The notes beneath the pieces are model-generated. The model had not been told where the DNA came from. It did not search any database and saw only the letters and a list, made by a program, of their open reading frames with translations. DNA of 32,599 bases from assembly GCA_012974305.1 (NCBI GenBank), contig JAAXQN010000186.1:1-32599 (forward strand). Reading direction: 5' to 3'. The DNA comes from Candidatus Methylomirabilis sp. Its GTDB lineage: Bacteria > Methylomirabilota > Methylomirabilia > Methylomirabilales > CSP1-5. The position numbers and the translations under genes were made by a program. Positions 17,790-25,810 of the stretch are shown one piece after another. Every line of letters begins with the position of its first letter. The stretch's first letter is position 1.

Positions 17790-17837
17790 CACCTGTTTCT
17801 TTTCCGTTCACACCCTGGCTTCTTTTAGGGCATGAAG

Positions 17838-18653
17838 CTAGGAATGCAGGAGCGCCCGAAGCGCGCGGAGACTTTCTCCGATTCTGGGACCGTACCAGGA
17901 GAGGAGCTTGCCGTCAATGAAGTGAACGCGACCGGTCATGAGCGCTGGGATGACGTCTTCAAACGGTTTGAAATCTTCCAGATGCCTGGGAAGGAAACGA
18001 TACGGCTCGTCGGAAAGGAGGATGACTTCCGGCTTGAGATCTGCAACTTCCGCTAACGAGATTTGAGGGTAACGCTCGCTCTTGCCGGCGAAAATATTTT
18101 CCCCCCCGCAGGTCCGGAGCACGTCATGGATATACGTATCTCGATTGATGGACATGTACGGCCTGCGCCAGATGGGGCAGAAGCTCCGCACCGGTCCTTG
18201 TCTCGTGGCCTCGGCGGAGATTCCCCGATACACCTCCTCAAGGGATCGAGCGATCGCCCCTGCCTCCTCATCGGTCCGGGTCACACGACCAAGGTCCCGA
18301 ATCATCGCGACTCCCTGCTCCACTGTCCGAGGATAGGTCGTGTAGACGGCAATCCCCATCGCCGCCAAGGCGTCAACATCTTCGCGACGGTTCTCCTCCA
18401 CATTGGCTACGATCAGGTCAGGCCGGAGGGATTGAATCGTTTTGAGGTCTGGATCCTTCTGTCCACCGACTTTCGGCCTTTGAGCAACGCTGGCCGACGG
18501 CTCAGTACAGTAGCGGGTCACGCCCACCAGACGTTCGCCAAGGCCCAGGACGAAAAGGGTCTCAGTGATGCTAGGGACGAGGGAGATGATTCGGGAAGGG
18601 AAAACGGGAAGGCACACGCGCCTCCCCGCTGCATCCACGACGTCAATCGACAT
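17838..18653 (-). CDS. Periplasmic-binding-protein-like metal/cobalamin receptor (BtuF-type)
   Basis: A 271-residue protein of the helical-backbone metal receptor fold (periplasmic binding protein, PF01497 type). It shows the family's RIISLVPSITETLFVLGLG, VGG and LRPDLIVA segments in the first lobe and LKPEVILLS plus the long inter-lobe helix. Close relatives bind cobalamin, haem or siderophores. It has no signal peptide, starting MSIDVVDAAGRRVCLP directly in the domain, so it is either cytoplasmic or carried by another route. No ABC permease or ATPase gene is next to it. The adjacent gene encodes a B12-dependent radical SAM enzyme, so a cobalamin link is plausible but unproven. AAGGGGGG precedes ATG 18653. 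Confidence 0.8.
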   Translation of the reverse strand: MSIDVVDAAGRRVCLPVFPSRIISLVPSITETLFVLGLGERLVGVTRYCTEPSASVAQRPKVGGQKDPDLKTIQSLRPDLIVANVEENRREDVDALAAMGIAVYTTYPRTVEQGVAMIRDLGRVTRTDEEAGAIARSLEEVYRGISAEATRQGPVRSFCPIWRRPYMSINRDTYIHDVLRTCGGENIFAGKSERYPQISLAEVADLKPEVILLSDEPYRFLPRHLEDFKPFEDVIPALMTGRVHFIDGKLLSWYGPRIGESLRALRALLHS

Positions 18654-18726
18654 AAGCCGACCCCCCTTCCACGCACCATGGTCCCCACGGGGGGCTGCGA
18701 CGGACGCGGAAGGGATGGGGAACTTT

Positions 18727-21024
18727 TTATTGGTAATTGAAGAACATGGTCATGGCTCTCCGGGCAAAGGACGCTGTCAGGAAAAGATCCCTGAAAAATG
18801 CAACCGTGAGCCGCAAGGGACGGATATTCCAGAATCGCCAGCTACGCACGTGGTCCCACGTTCTCACCCACAATCTTTGCAGGTCCTGCCGAGAATAGAT
18901 GACCTTGTTGCTCAGGGGATCAAATCTGATGTACTGGAGATCGAACTTTGACGGAAGCCCCTCTCTGAAGCTCGAGTAAGCCTCTCGCCATTCTTGAATC
19001 TTCAGACCATTCCAGGCCTCTTTGTGAAGGTCGCCCAGCTGGTCGAGCCACCTCATGGTGGTCCCATCTTCCGCCACAAGGCGTCCACGAATCTTCTGGA
19101 TCCTGGTCTGGATACCTCCCCATTTGTACAGGAACGTGTCCAGATCTTTGCGACTGATTAGGATCTTCGAGGCGAGGTCTTCAAATGGATCGAGCAACGT
19201 CCTCGCCTTGGTCGGCAGAGACGACTTGGCATTGGCATATGCCTTTTGCCACTCCGCGATTCGCAAGGTCTGCCATATCTCACCTTGAATATGCTGAATC
19301 TCCTCGGAAAATCGCTTTTCCGCCTCACTCCTCGGACGGGTCTGGAGCCAAATTTCCTCCAACTCCTTGAGAAAGCGGGCCCAGGAGACAAAGAGACGTG
19401 TGACCTCCTTCGTCCGCTTCCACAGATGGACCGGTAACGAATCGATGGAGAACCCGGGTCTCCGGGACCGCCAGTCCTTCAGACGGAAAAAGCCGGCAAT
19501 CATCGGGTGTTCCTTCTCGATCAGGGCCGCATTCTTATACCAGATGAGGTTCACGAACAGGTTCCAGTAGACGCCGGGGTTGTGGCTCCATCGTGACAGG
19601 ATCTTGATGAGATTTTCCTTGCTGAAAAACGCTTTCCATGCGTTTACGTACGCCTCGGTCCATTCCTCGGCGGTCATATGGGGATGGTGGACCGTGGCAT
19701 GAAACGAATCCCGCTTGTTGAAATCGGGATCCATCCATTCCCCTCGCTTTTTCATCTCCAAGTGATCGTGAGATCCCGGCAACGGCGTCAGCATAAAGAA
19801 CGACGCCATATCCACATGAATCTCGTCCATGAGATATTGGACATCGCGCGGGACCTGCTCTTTGGTATCGAAGGGAAGGCCGATGATATACCCGGCGTGA
19901 ACATATACACCCGCCTCGTGCCACTCGCGGATGATGCTCGCATACTCTTCGGTCTTGTTCTGCGGCTTCCCGCCGGCTTTGAGATTTTCCGGATTCACGC
20001 TTTCCATGCCGATGAACACTTGGCTACAGCCGGCCTCGGCGGCCAGGCGCACAAAGTCCTTTGGCTTGCGCGCCAGGTCCACCTGCATCGCGAACGAGAA
20101 AGGAATGCCTTCCTGCCGAATTCGGATGAGTACCTCGAAGGTCTCACGCCACAGCTTCTTCCGGGCAAAATTGTCGTCCGTGAAGAAGTAAAAATCGACC
20201 CCGTGTTCCCGATGGTTGTGCCGCACGAGCTCGGCGATCTCCTCAGAACTCCGTTCCCGCATCGTCCGGCCCTGCACATTGATAATGGTGCAAAAGGTAC
20301 ACGCAAAGGGACAGCCGCGGGAGGTGTCCACGGTCCCGAAAGTAGGTCGCGCGAAGTGCTGCATCGTTTTGGGACTTATGACGGGGTGGGGTGCCTTCTC
20401 GATATCTACGAGACTCTTGAGGTCCTGGGCAAAGGAGTACAGAGGCTTGGCTTGCCCGTTGAGGACATCGGCCAGAATCCCTGCCCACTTCCCCTCGACC
20501 TCGCCGGACACGACAATGATTCCCTCGCGTATGAGCTCCTGGATGTCCGGCTCCTGCGGGCCGAGCATGTTGACCGTCCCACTGGTATGGAAGCCGCCCA
20601 TGATCACATCAATCCCGTGCGCGCGAAACTGCTTCCCCAGATCGAACGCCCTCGGAAACTGGTTCGTCTGCACGCCGACCAGACACACGATCAGCTTCGT
20701 AGCAGGGCGGCGGCTCCATTTAACGATTTTCTTGACCGGGATTTTTTCCGTCGTCTCATCAAAGGTATCTACCGCAAATTCGATGTCGCCGAAGAGCCCA
20801 CGCCTCTTGACATCCTCGGTCAAGCCGTTCAAGACACTGAGGGTGTTGCTCGGCAACACCCCTTTCCAAAACCGGATCACATACCCATCGTCGTCATACT
20901 TCGACGGCTTGATCAGAACGATGTGCACGGTTCGGTACTGTTTGGTCTGGGGCAAAAGATCAATATACTCCGAGCTCTGAAGCTCGGGGGAAGCGTCAAT
21001 GACAGGCAGCGGTGCAGGCCCCAC
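18727..21024 (-). CDS. B12-binding radical SAM protein with duplicated helical C-terminus
   Basis: A 765-residue class B radical SAM protein. A cobalamin-binding Rossmann-like domain occupies about 33-200 (with the IMGGFHTSG loop near 141-149), the radical SAM core about 230-450 with Cys238, Cys242 and Cys245 in CPFACTFC, followed by a long helical tail (450-765). The tail contains two similar units (about 578-638 and 665-725) sharing the pattern W-x-x-L-x-I-x-E-W-x-x-A-Y ... LP-x-K ... DP ... K-x-x-x-S-R-x-D-L. Substrate unknown; such enzymes often methylate or rearrange carbon skeletons. GTG 21024 is well supported by AAGGAGG 6 nt upstream. It follows mqnC by 45 bases, so it shares the menaquinone operon. 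Confidence 0.9.
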   Translation of the reverse strand: MGPAPLPVIDASPELQSSEYIDLLPQTKQYRTVHIVLIKPSKYDDDGYVIRFWKGVLPSNTLSVLNGLTEDVKRRGLFGDIEFAVDTFDETTEKIPVKKIVKWSRRPATKLIVCLVGVQTNQFPRAFDLGKQFRAHGIDVIMGGFHTSGTVNMLGPQEPDIQELIREGIIVVSGEVEGKWAGILADVLNGQAKPLYSFAQDLKSLVDIEKAPHPVISPKTMQHFARPTFGTVDTSRGCPFACTFCTIINVQGRTMRERSSEEIAELVRHNHREHGVDFYFFTDDNFARKKLWRETFEVLIRIRQEGIPFSFAMQVDLARKPKDFVRLAAEAGCSQVFIGMESVNPENLKAGGKPQNKTEEYASIIREWHEAGVYVHAGYIIGLPFDTKEQVPRDVQYLMDEIHVDMASFFMLTPLPGSHDHLEMKKRGEWMDPDFNKRDSFHATVHHPHMTAEEWTEAYVNAWKAFFSKENLIKILSRWSHNPGVYWNLFVNLIWYKNAALIEKEHPMIAGFFRLKDWRSRRPGFSIDSLPVHLWKRTKEVTRLFVSWARFLKELEEIWLQTRPRSEAEKRFSEEIQHIQGEIWQTLRIAEWQKAYANAKSSLPTKARTLLDPFEDLASKILISRKDLDTFLYKWGGIQTRIQKIRGRLVAEDGTTMRWLDQLGDLHKEAWNGLKIQEWREAYSSFREGLPSKFDLQYIRFDPLSNKVIYSRQDLQRLWVRTWDHVRSWRFWNIRPLRLTVAFFRDLFLTASFARRAMTMFFNYQ

Positions 21025-21069
21025 GTCGTACCTCCTTTTTCCTTCGAACTCCCGAATGGTTCGGATGAA

Positions 21070-22146
21070 TTATCCCAGGATCTCGTATCGTGTATTCCGG
21101 ACGCGGGGGACATACCCGGCGTCCCTGATCACCCGTTCGATCTCCTCCCGAGAGGCCATGAATTTTGCCCCACCGGCGGAGACCACCCGCTCCTCGAAGA
21201 TCGTGCTCCCCAGGTCGCTGATCCCGTAGTGGAGCGCGATCTGGGCCACCTTGGGCCCCTGGGTCAGCCAAGAAGCCTGGATATTGTCAAAGTTATCCAG
21301 CATCAGCCGAGCCACCGCCATGGTCCGGAGGTAGTCAAACGCCGAAGCCCTCTTCCCGTTCAGTGCGGTCCCCTCGGGCTGGAAGTTCCAGGCCACGAAG
21401 GCGGTAAACCCGCGTGTCTCGTCTTGCAGGGACCGGAGCCGGAGGAAATGCTCCATCCGCTGCTCCGCCGTCTCGACCGACCCGAACATCATCGTGGCGC
21501 TCGACGGAATCCCGACCTGATGGGCCGTCAGCATGCAGTCGAGCCATTCCTGCACCGTGTCCTTCAAAGGGGAAATGACCTGCCGTACCTCTTCCACCAG
21601 GATCTCTGCCCCCCCTCCGGGGATCGACCCAAGGCCGGCCGCTTTCAATCGCAGGAGGGTCTCCCTCATTGAAAGGTTAGAGATCTTGGCCAGGTAGATC
21701 AGCTCGGCCGGTGAGAGGCCGTGGATGTCGACCGGAAAACGCTCCTTGATAGCCCGAAAAGTGTCCTCATAGTAGTCGATCTTGAGCGCCGGGTTCAAGC
21801 CTCCCTGAAAGAGAACCTCGGTGCCGCCGTGATCGACGAGTTCCTGGATCTTCTCGAAGATCTCCTCACGGGAGAGGACGTAGCCCTCGTGGTGACCGGG
21901 CAGGCGGTAAAAGGCGCAGAACGAGCACTTCACCCAGCAGACGTTGGTGTAGTTGACGATCCGGCCAATGACATAGGTTACCTCCCGTTCCGGACGCTTC
22001 CGTCGCCGCACCGTATCGGCCAGGAAGGCTAAAGCCGGGAGGTTGGTTACCTCAAAAAGGGTCAGGCCGTCCTCGGTCGTGAGCCGCTCTCCAGCCAGGA
22101 CCTTCGTCTCAACCTCTTTGAATCGTTCTGCCCCGTTTCCCGACAT
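21070..22146 (-). CDS. mqnC: Cyclic dehypoxanthinyl futalosine synthase
   Basis: A 358-residue radical SAM enzyme of the futalosine route to menaquinone; it cyclises dehypoxanthinyl futalosine. The cluster motif CxxxCxxC is Cys70, Cys74 and Cys77 in NVCWVKCSFC. The motifs SIPGGGAEI, MMFGSVET, WNFQPEGT and NIQASWLTQG match MqnC rather than MqnE. It acts in the cytoplasm, after removal of hypoxanthine. It follows mqnE by 44 bases. The remaining pathway genes (mqnA, mqnB, mqnD) are not in this window. The ATG at 22146 is preceded by a weak AGGAAAT. Confidence 0.95.
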   Translation of the reverse strand: MSGNGAERFKEVETKVLAGERLTTEDGLTLFEVTNLPALAFLADTVRRRKRPEREVTYVIGRIVNYTNVCWVKCSFCAFYRLPGHHEGYVLSREEIFEKIQELVDHGGTEVLFQGGLNPALKIDYYEDTFRAIKERFPVDIHGLSPAELIYLAKISNLSMRETLLRLKAAGLGSIPGGGAEILVEEVRQVISPLKDTVQEWLDCMLTAHQVGIPSSATMMFGSVETAEQRMEHFLRLRSLQDETRGFTAFVAWNFQPEGTALNGKRASAFDYLRTMAVARLMLDNFDNIQASWLTQGPKVAQIALHYGISDLGSTIFEERVVSAGGAKFMASREEIERVIRDAGYVPRVRNTRYEILG

Positions 22147-22190
22147 GCAATTTCCTCGCCCGGACCCCTCAGCACTCCGCTGAAGGCTGC

Positions 22191-23306
22191 CTACGCGGCT
22201 ACCATCACGTTATAGAGTGCATCGCGCTCCACTGGCACCCGTCCCGCTTCGTTGACCAGATGGAGGAGCTCCTGATGGTTCAAAACCTGGTGATCGGACG
22301 TGGTTCCCAGGGCATGGGTAATCTCGTAGTGATTCACCGTCCCGTCGAGGTCATCCGCCCCGTACCAGAGGGCCAGCTGGGCAACCTGGGGCGTGATCAT
22401 GATCCAGAAGGCCTTGATGTGAGGAAAATTATCCAGGAGCAGACGAGCGATCGCAATTTCCCGGAGATTCTGTTGCCCCGTGGTCAGCGGGATATGCTCG
22501 AGCTCGGTCCGGGCGGGGTCGAAGGCCAAGGGGACAAAGCATTGAAACCCTTTGGTCTCATCTTGCAGCTCCCGGATGTGGAGGAGATGCTTGACCTTTT
22601 CCTCCACCGTCTCAATATGACCGTAAAGCAAGGTTGCGTTCGACTTGAGCCCCGCGCGGTGGACCTCCCGGGACACCTCAAACCACCCTTCGTTATCTAG
22701 TTTGGCTCGGAAGAGCTCCTCATGGACCCGCTCGCTGAAGACCTCAGCTCCGCCTCCCGGACAGCAGGTCAGTCCCGCATCCTTGAGATCTTCGAGGACG
22801 TCCGCCAGAGGTTTTTTCGCAACTCGGGCGATCTGGGCCAGCTCAATCATCGTAAAGGCCTTGATCTGGGCATCAGGACGGGCCGTCCGGACCGCCGTCA
22901 GAATATCCAGGTAATATTCATACGGAAGCTTGGGGTTGATTCCCGCCACCATGTGGATCTCCCGGATCGCCTGATGGCGGTACTCATCCAAACGGGCGAT
23001 GATATTGTCCGCAGTCAGCACGTAGCCCCTGGGGTCTCCTGGCTTGGCGTAAAAGGAGCAAAATTTGCAGAGCTTATTACAAATGTTGGTGTAATTGATA
23101 TGGAGGTTCCGGACATAGTAAGTGGCACAGCCGTTCATGCGTTCCCGGACGTGGTTAGCCAAGGCTCCCACGGCGGTGAGGTCTAGTGTCTGATAGAGCC
23201 GCAGGCCATCCTCGTAGGAAAGGCGCTCCCCTTTCAGGATCTTCCCGTACAGGTCCGTCAGGCCAGCCCGAGCAACCAGTACTTCCACCTCGACCTCGCG
23301 ATTCAT
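22191..23306 (-). CDS. mqnE: Aminofutalosine synthase
   Basis: A 371-residue radical SAM enzyme that joins S-adenosylmethionine and the enolpyruvyl-benzoate intermediate to form aminofutalosine, the first radical step of the futalosine menaquinone pathway. Cys76, Cys80 and Cys83 (NICNKLCKFC) bind the cluster. CPGGGAEVFSERVH, LLYGHIET and the ADDLDGTVNHYEITHALG segment match MqnE. The start ATG 23306 lies inside an iterated 7-nt repeat (TGAACGG, TGAATCA, TGAATCG), so no normal ribosome site precedes it. The upstream yjbQ stop is 50 bases away, and the pair probably shares one transcript. Confidence 0.95.
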   Translation of the reverse strand: MNREVEVEVLVARAGLTDLYGKILKGERLSYEDGLRLYQTLDLTAVGALANHVRERMNGCATYYVRNLHINYTNICNKLCKFCSFYAKPGDPRGYVLTADNIIARLDEYRHQAIREIHMVAGINPKLPYEYYLDILTAVRTARPDAQIKAFTMIELAQIARVAKKPLADVLEDLKDAGLTCCPGGGAEVFSERVHEELFRAKLDNEGWFEVSREVHRAGLKSNATLLYGHIETVEEKVKHLLHIRELQDETKGFQCFVPLAFDPARTELEHIPLTTGQQNLREIAIARLLLDNFPHIKAFWIMITPQVAQLALWYGADDLDGTVNHYEITHALGTTSDHQVLNHQELLHLVNEAGRVPVERDALYNVMVAA

Positions 23307-23354
23307 GATTCACCGTTCACGGATCGTAAACCATGAACGGTGCACTGTGAACGA
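23300..23354. repeat. Inverted arms of degenerate 7-nt units (TGAACGG)
   Basis: On the plus strand the right arm is TGAACGG-TGCACTG-TGAACGA (23334-23354). The left arm, read on the minus strand, is TGAACGG-TGAATCA-TGAATCG and includes the mqnE start codon. The core CACCGTTCA (23311-23319) pairs with TGAACGGTG (23334-23342) around 14 nt. This is the third locus in the window with iterated short units in inverted orientation. It could mask the mqnE start region in the mRNA. Confidence 0.65.
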
Positions 23355-23356
23355 TC

Positions 23357-23785
23357 TTACTCGCCAAGAACCTGGAACTGAACGCTCCGCTCTTGGGGGC
23401 CATCCAGTTCCGCAAAGATGATACTCTGCCAGCGACCGAGGACCACATCTCCAGCGCGAACCGGAAGGGCCAGGGTTCGGGCCAGCAACATCGATCGCAG
23501 GTGTGAACCGGCGTTACCCCGGGTACAGTCGGAATGCCGGGGATCGTTATGTCGGTAGTCGCCGTTCTCCTCGACGAGGTGGGCGAGGATGCTTTTCATA
23601 TCCTCGACGAGGGCGGACTGAAACTCATTAATGAACAGGACGGCAGTCGTGTGCAAGGTGTTCAAGAGCAACACGCCGTCACGAATCGGGTGCTTGATCA
23701 GACAGTCCCGGACCATCTGGGTAATGTCTAACAACTGCATCGACTCCTTGGTCTTGACCGGGATCGTCTCAAAGGCAATTTTCAT
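23357..23785 (-). CDS. yjbQ: YjbQ/UPF0047 family protein
   Basis: A 142-residue member of the UPF0047 family, annotated in databases as secondary thiamine-phosphate synthase enzyme because E. coli YjbQ can weakly replace ThiE. Family landmarks are visible: LLNTLHTTAVLFINE, DYRHND...NAGSHLRSMLLA, and the C-terminal GRWQSIIFAELDGPQERSVQFQ with the conserved GxWQ-hFhDhDGPR pattern. ATG 23785 has GGAGGAAG upstream; GTG 23800 would use that site as coding sequence. Its metabolic role here is unclear. A ThiC gene under a TPP riboswitch lies 7 kb away. Confidence 0.9.
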   Translation of the reverse strand: MKIAFETIPVKTKESMQLLDITQMVRDCLIKHPIRDGVLLLNTLHTTAVLFINEFQSALVEDMKSILAHLVEENGDYRHNDPRHSDCTRGNAGSHLRSMLLARTLALPVRAGDVVLGRWQSIIFAELDGPQERSVQFQVLGE

Positions 23786-23810
23786 ACACTCTTCCTCCAC
23801 GTTGTTGGCA

Positions 23811-24302
23811 TCACCCTGCGTGACTCATTCTCAGTCCAAAATAGACGATAACGGCCCCCAGGGTTGCAGCAGCCAGATACCACCGTTGTAAGGACTGGAC
23901 AAGTTGCATTCCCTTGGCGGCACCCTCCGCGTCGGGCTTCTCGTCTGCTCCGGGAAGCGCCCGGAGCAGCCTCGAACCAAGCGCAAAGAACGTATAGCAA
24001 CTCACCATGACCAGGACGAACACGAAGAGAAGCTTGAGGGCCAGCACCCCAAAAAGCCTGGGGACGTACTCGGGTCCCAGCGTTTCCTTGACCGGTGTCA
24101 GCGCGATTGCTCCTGTAATGACCGCGAGGCCCAAGCTTGCGAGGCTCACAGGATGAAAGATCCGAATCACCCCTGCCAAAAAGTGCAGCCCTTCCGTATC
24201 GAGCCCTCGCCGTTTGAGTGCCGGGATCAGGACTGCCCCCAGGAACACAGTCCCACCCAGGTAGACCACGACTGCCACGGTATGCAGAAATGCCAGGAGC
24301 AC
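23811..24302 (-). CDS. Four-helix membrane protein, CopD/DUF4149-like
   Basis: A 163-residue integral membrane protein with four predicted helices (about 2-25, 53-70, 85-108 and 140-158). The first helix has the LHTVAVVVYLGGTVFLG pattern of CopD-like or DUF4149 proteins, including His7; a second His (FHPVSL) precedes helix two. Function unknown; related proteins are linked to copper or haem handling. GTG 24302 is the first possible start in the frame, with a rather distant GGAGGT. It appears to be the first gene of the operon that continues with yjbQ, mqnE and mqnC. Confidence 0.7.
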   Translation of the reverse strand: MLLAFLHTVAVVVYLGGTVFLGAVLIPALKRRGLDTEGLHFLAGVIRIFHPVSLASLGLAVITGAIALTPVKETLGPEYVPRLFGVLALKLLFVFVLVMVSCYTFFALGSRLLRALPGADEKPDAEGAAKGMQLVQSLQRWYLAAATLGAVIVYFGLRMSHAG

Positions 24303-24416
24303 GCCAGGCCCGCCTGTACCTCCACCGGTACCAACGAAGGGAAAAGCAGTTCCGTACTCTCCCTAAGAGGGCCGGCCTGTCTACGTTCAATCAGCACTGC
24401 GAAAGCCTAACCCCGC

Positions 24417-24445
24417 AATATAGACGGTTTCACCCCTGGCGTCAA
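24417..24445 (-). promoter_or_regulatory. Sigma70-like promoter of the CopD-like/yjbQ/mqnE/mqnC operon
   Basis: On the minus strand TTGACG (24445-24440), 17-nt spacer, TATATT (24422-24417). The -35 box overlaps the stop codon of the alpha/beta hydrolase gene. All seven genes down to rhlB follow on the same strand with gaps of 25-73 bases. Confidence 0.7.
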
Positions 24446-25269
24446 TAATCTTTACAGGGGGGGGTCTCCTTGATGAACGCTTTCATCAGACGGGCAACCT
24501 CCTCTGGCTGGTCCTCCGGGAGGATATGCCCTGCGTCCTTCACAACCACCAGCCGGGACGACGGCAACTGATCAGCGAGGCGCTGCCCGACCATGACCTC
24601 CTGTGAGTCATCGCCCTTCCCGCAGAGAATGAGCACCGGAACAGTCAGGCGTTCGATCTCGGCAGCACGGATGAGAATGTCCCGGTTATTGAGGGCTCGA
24701 GCACAGTGGAGATAGGCCTCTCTTCCCTGCAAACCAACAAAGTGACTGGCATATTCCCCGACCAGGGCGTCCGTCACCCGCTCCTTGTGGAAAATCCCCT
24801 TAACGAGCACCTCCTTGAACCCCGTGCGCAGGTCGAGTGTCTTGGCGTCCCAGGCCGGGTCTTTAAGCTGCTCGATCTCGTGAAGCGGCCATAAATCGTA
24901 TGCCACCGTACCCACCAAGATGAGGCGTCTCACCAGCTCAGGTCGATCCAGGGCGAGGAGCTGGGCTACTCCACCGCCGATATCATTGCCCACCACCGTG
25001 GCATGCGTCAGTCCGACTCTCATCATGAACTCTGCGACATACTCGGTCTGGGCCGGGATCGAGAGATCCGCCTTTACCGGTTTGTCAGAATCTCCGTATC
25101 CGAGCAAGTCGAGCGCATACACGGTAAAGTCCGTGGCAAGCAAGGGAATCACGTTCCGCCAGAGATACGTGGACGTGGGGATGCCATGAATCAGGACGAT
25201 TGGTTCACCCTCCCCCTGCTGGACATAGGCGATGGCACCCTTCCTGATGTCTACTCGCGTTTTCTCCAC
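24442..25269 (-). CDS. Alpha/beta hydrolase with Asp nucleophile (dehalogenase/epoxide hydrolase-like)
   Basis: A 275-residue cytoplasmic alpha/beta hydrolase. The oxyanion loop HGIPTSTYLWRN (29-40) is typical of haloalkane dehalogenases and epoxide hydrolases. The nucleophile elbow GNDIGG gives Asp96, the acid is Asp220 or Asp221 (GKGDDS) and the base His248 (AGHILPED). The two halide-binding residues of haloalkane dehalogenases are missing: Ile30 stands in the HGN position and Ile97 in the DW position. A C-O or epoxide hydrolase role is therefore more likely than dehalogenation, but the substrate is unknown. GTG 25269 is preceded by GAGGGGGG at short spacing. Confidence 0.88.
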   Translation of the reverse strand: MEKTRVDIRKGAIAYVQQGEGEPIVLIHGIPTSTYLWRNVIPLLATDFTVYALDLLGYGDSDKPVKADLSIPAQTEYVAEFMMRVGLTHATVVGNDIGGGVAQLLALDRPELVRRLILVGTVAYDLWPLHEIEQLKDPAWDAKTLDLRTGFKEVLVKGIFHKERVTDALVGEYASHFVGLQGREAYLHCARALNNRDILIRAAEIERLTVPVLILCGKGDDSQEVMVGQRLADQLPSSRLVVVKDAGHILPEDQPEEVARLMKAFIKETPPCKDY

Positions 25270-25382
25270 GACCCCCCTCTAGAACTAGAAAGCCATAGCA
25301 AGGCCCATTCCAAGAAGACGAATATCTCCTCACTCATAAAAAACATTTGAATTCAATTAGATACGAGATCGCAACCAGGGGT

Positions 25383-25410
25383 ATTTTACACTCTTGTCTT
25401 TTTTTTGCAA
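25383..25410 (-). promoter_or_regulatory. Promoter of the alpha/beta hydrolase gene
   Basis: On the minus strand TTGCAA (25410-25405), 16-nt spacer starting with an A-tract, TAAAAT (25388-25383). It lies in the AT-rich gap between azlD and the hydrolase gene and gives a leader of about 105 nt. The A-tract may act as an UP-like or curved element. Confidence 0.55.
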
Positions 25411-25498
25411 CTCTGCCAGTTCCATCTGTTGAAAGAAAACCACAGGGGTCGGTCAGTCCGCTTGCCAGCTCCTCCACAGGGTCCGAGGACGAAAGCCC

Positions 25499-25810
25499 TC
25501 ACAATCCTATCCGCGACAAGACCAATACGGCCACGATCCCGGCCCCCATCCCCATCACAGCGTTCCTCGAACGAACCGCGACGAGGACCGTCAGAGCCAG
25601 AGCCAGACTCCGAAAGCTCAACGTGACAGGGGCTGGAGCCCCCTTGGCGAGCCCATACCACACGAAACTCGCGATGATCCCGTAGGAGAGGAATTGAAAC
25701 CATCGAATCATGCGGGGATGGAAGCGCGGGACTAGCAGGAAGGGAAAGATCCGGATCAGATATGTCGCCAGCCCCATCCCCAGAATGATTACGACTTGCT
25801 CTCCCACCAT
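25499..25810 (-). CDS. azlD: AzlD family branched-chain amino acid exporter small subunit
   Basis: A 103-residue protein with four hydrophobic segments. The N-terminal VIILGMGLATYLIRIFPFLL and the SYGIIASFVWYGLA segment match AzlD. With AzlC it forms an exporter for branched-chain amino acids (leucine analogues in Bacillus; BrnFE-type pairs elsewhere). It overlaps the end of azlC by 22 bases, a sign of translational coupling. ATG 25810 has GGTGGAGAT just upstream; the longer frame to 25867 lies fully inside azlC. Confidence 0.88.
   Translation of the reverse strand: MVGEQVVIILGMGLATYLIRIFPFLLVPRFHPRMIRWFQFLSYGIIASFVWYGLAKGAPAPVTLSFRSLALALTVLVAVRSRNAVMGMGAGIVAVLVLSRIGL

Noticed and set aside
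19678-21672. Plus-strand open frame of 664 codons
   Set aside because: Antisense to the B12 radical SAM gene and mqnC, both with clear cluster motifs. No ribosome site or recognisable domain.
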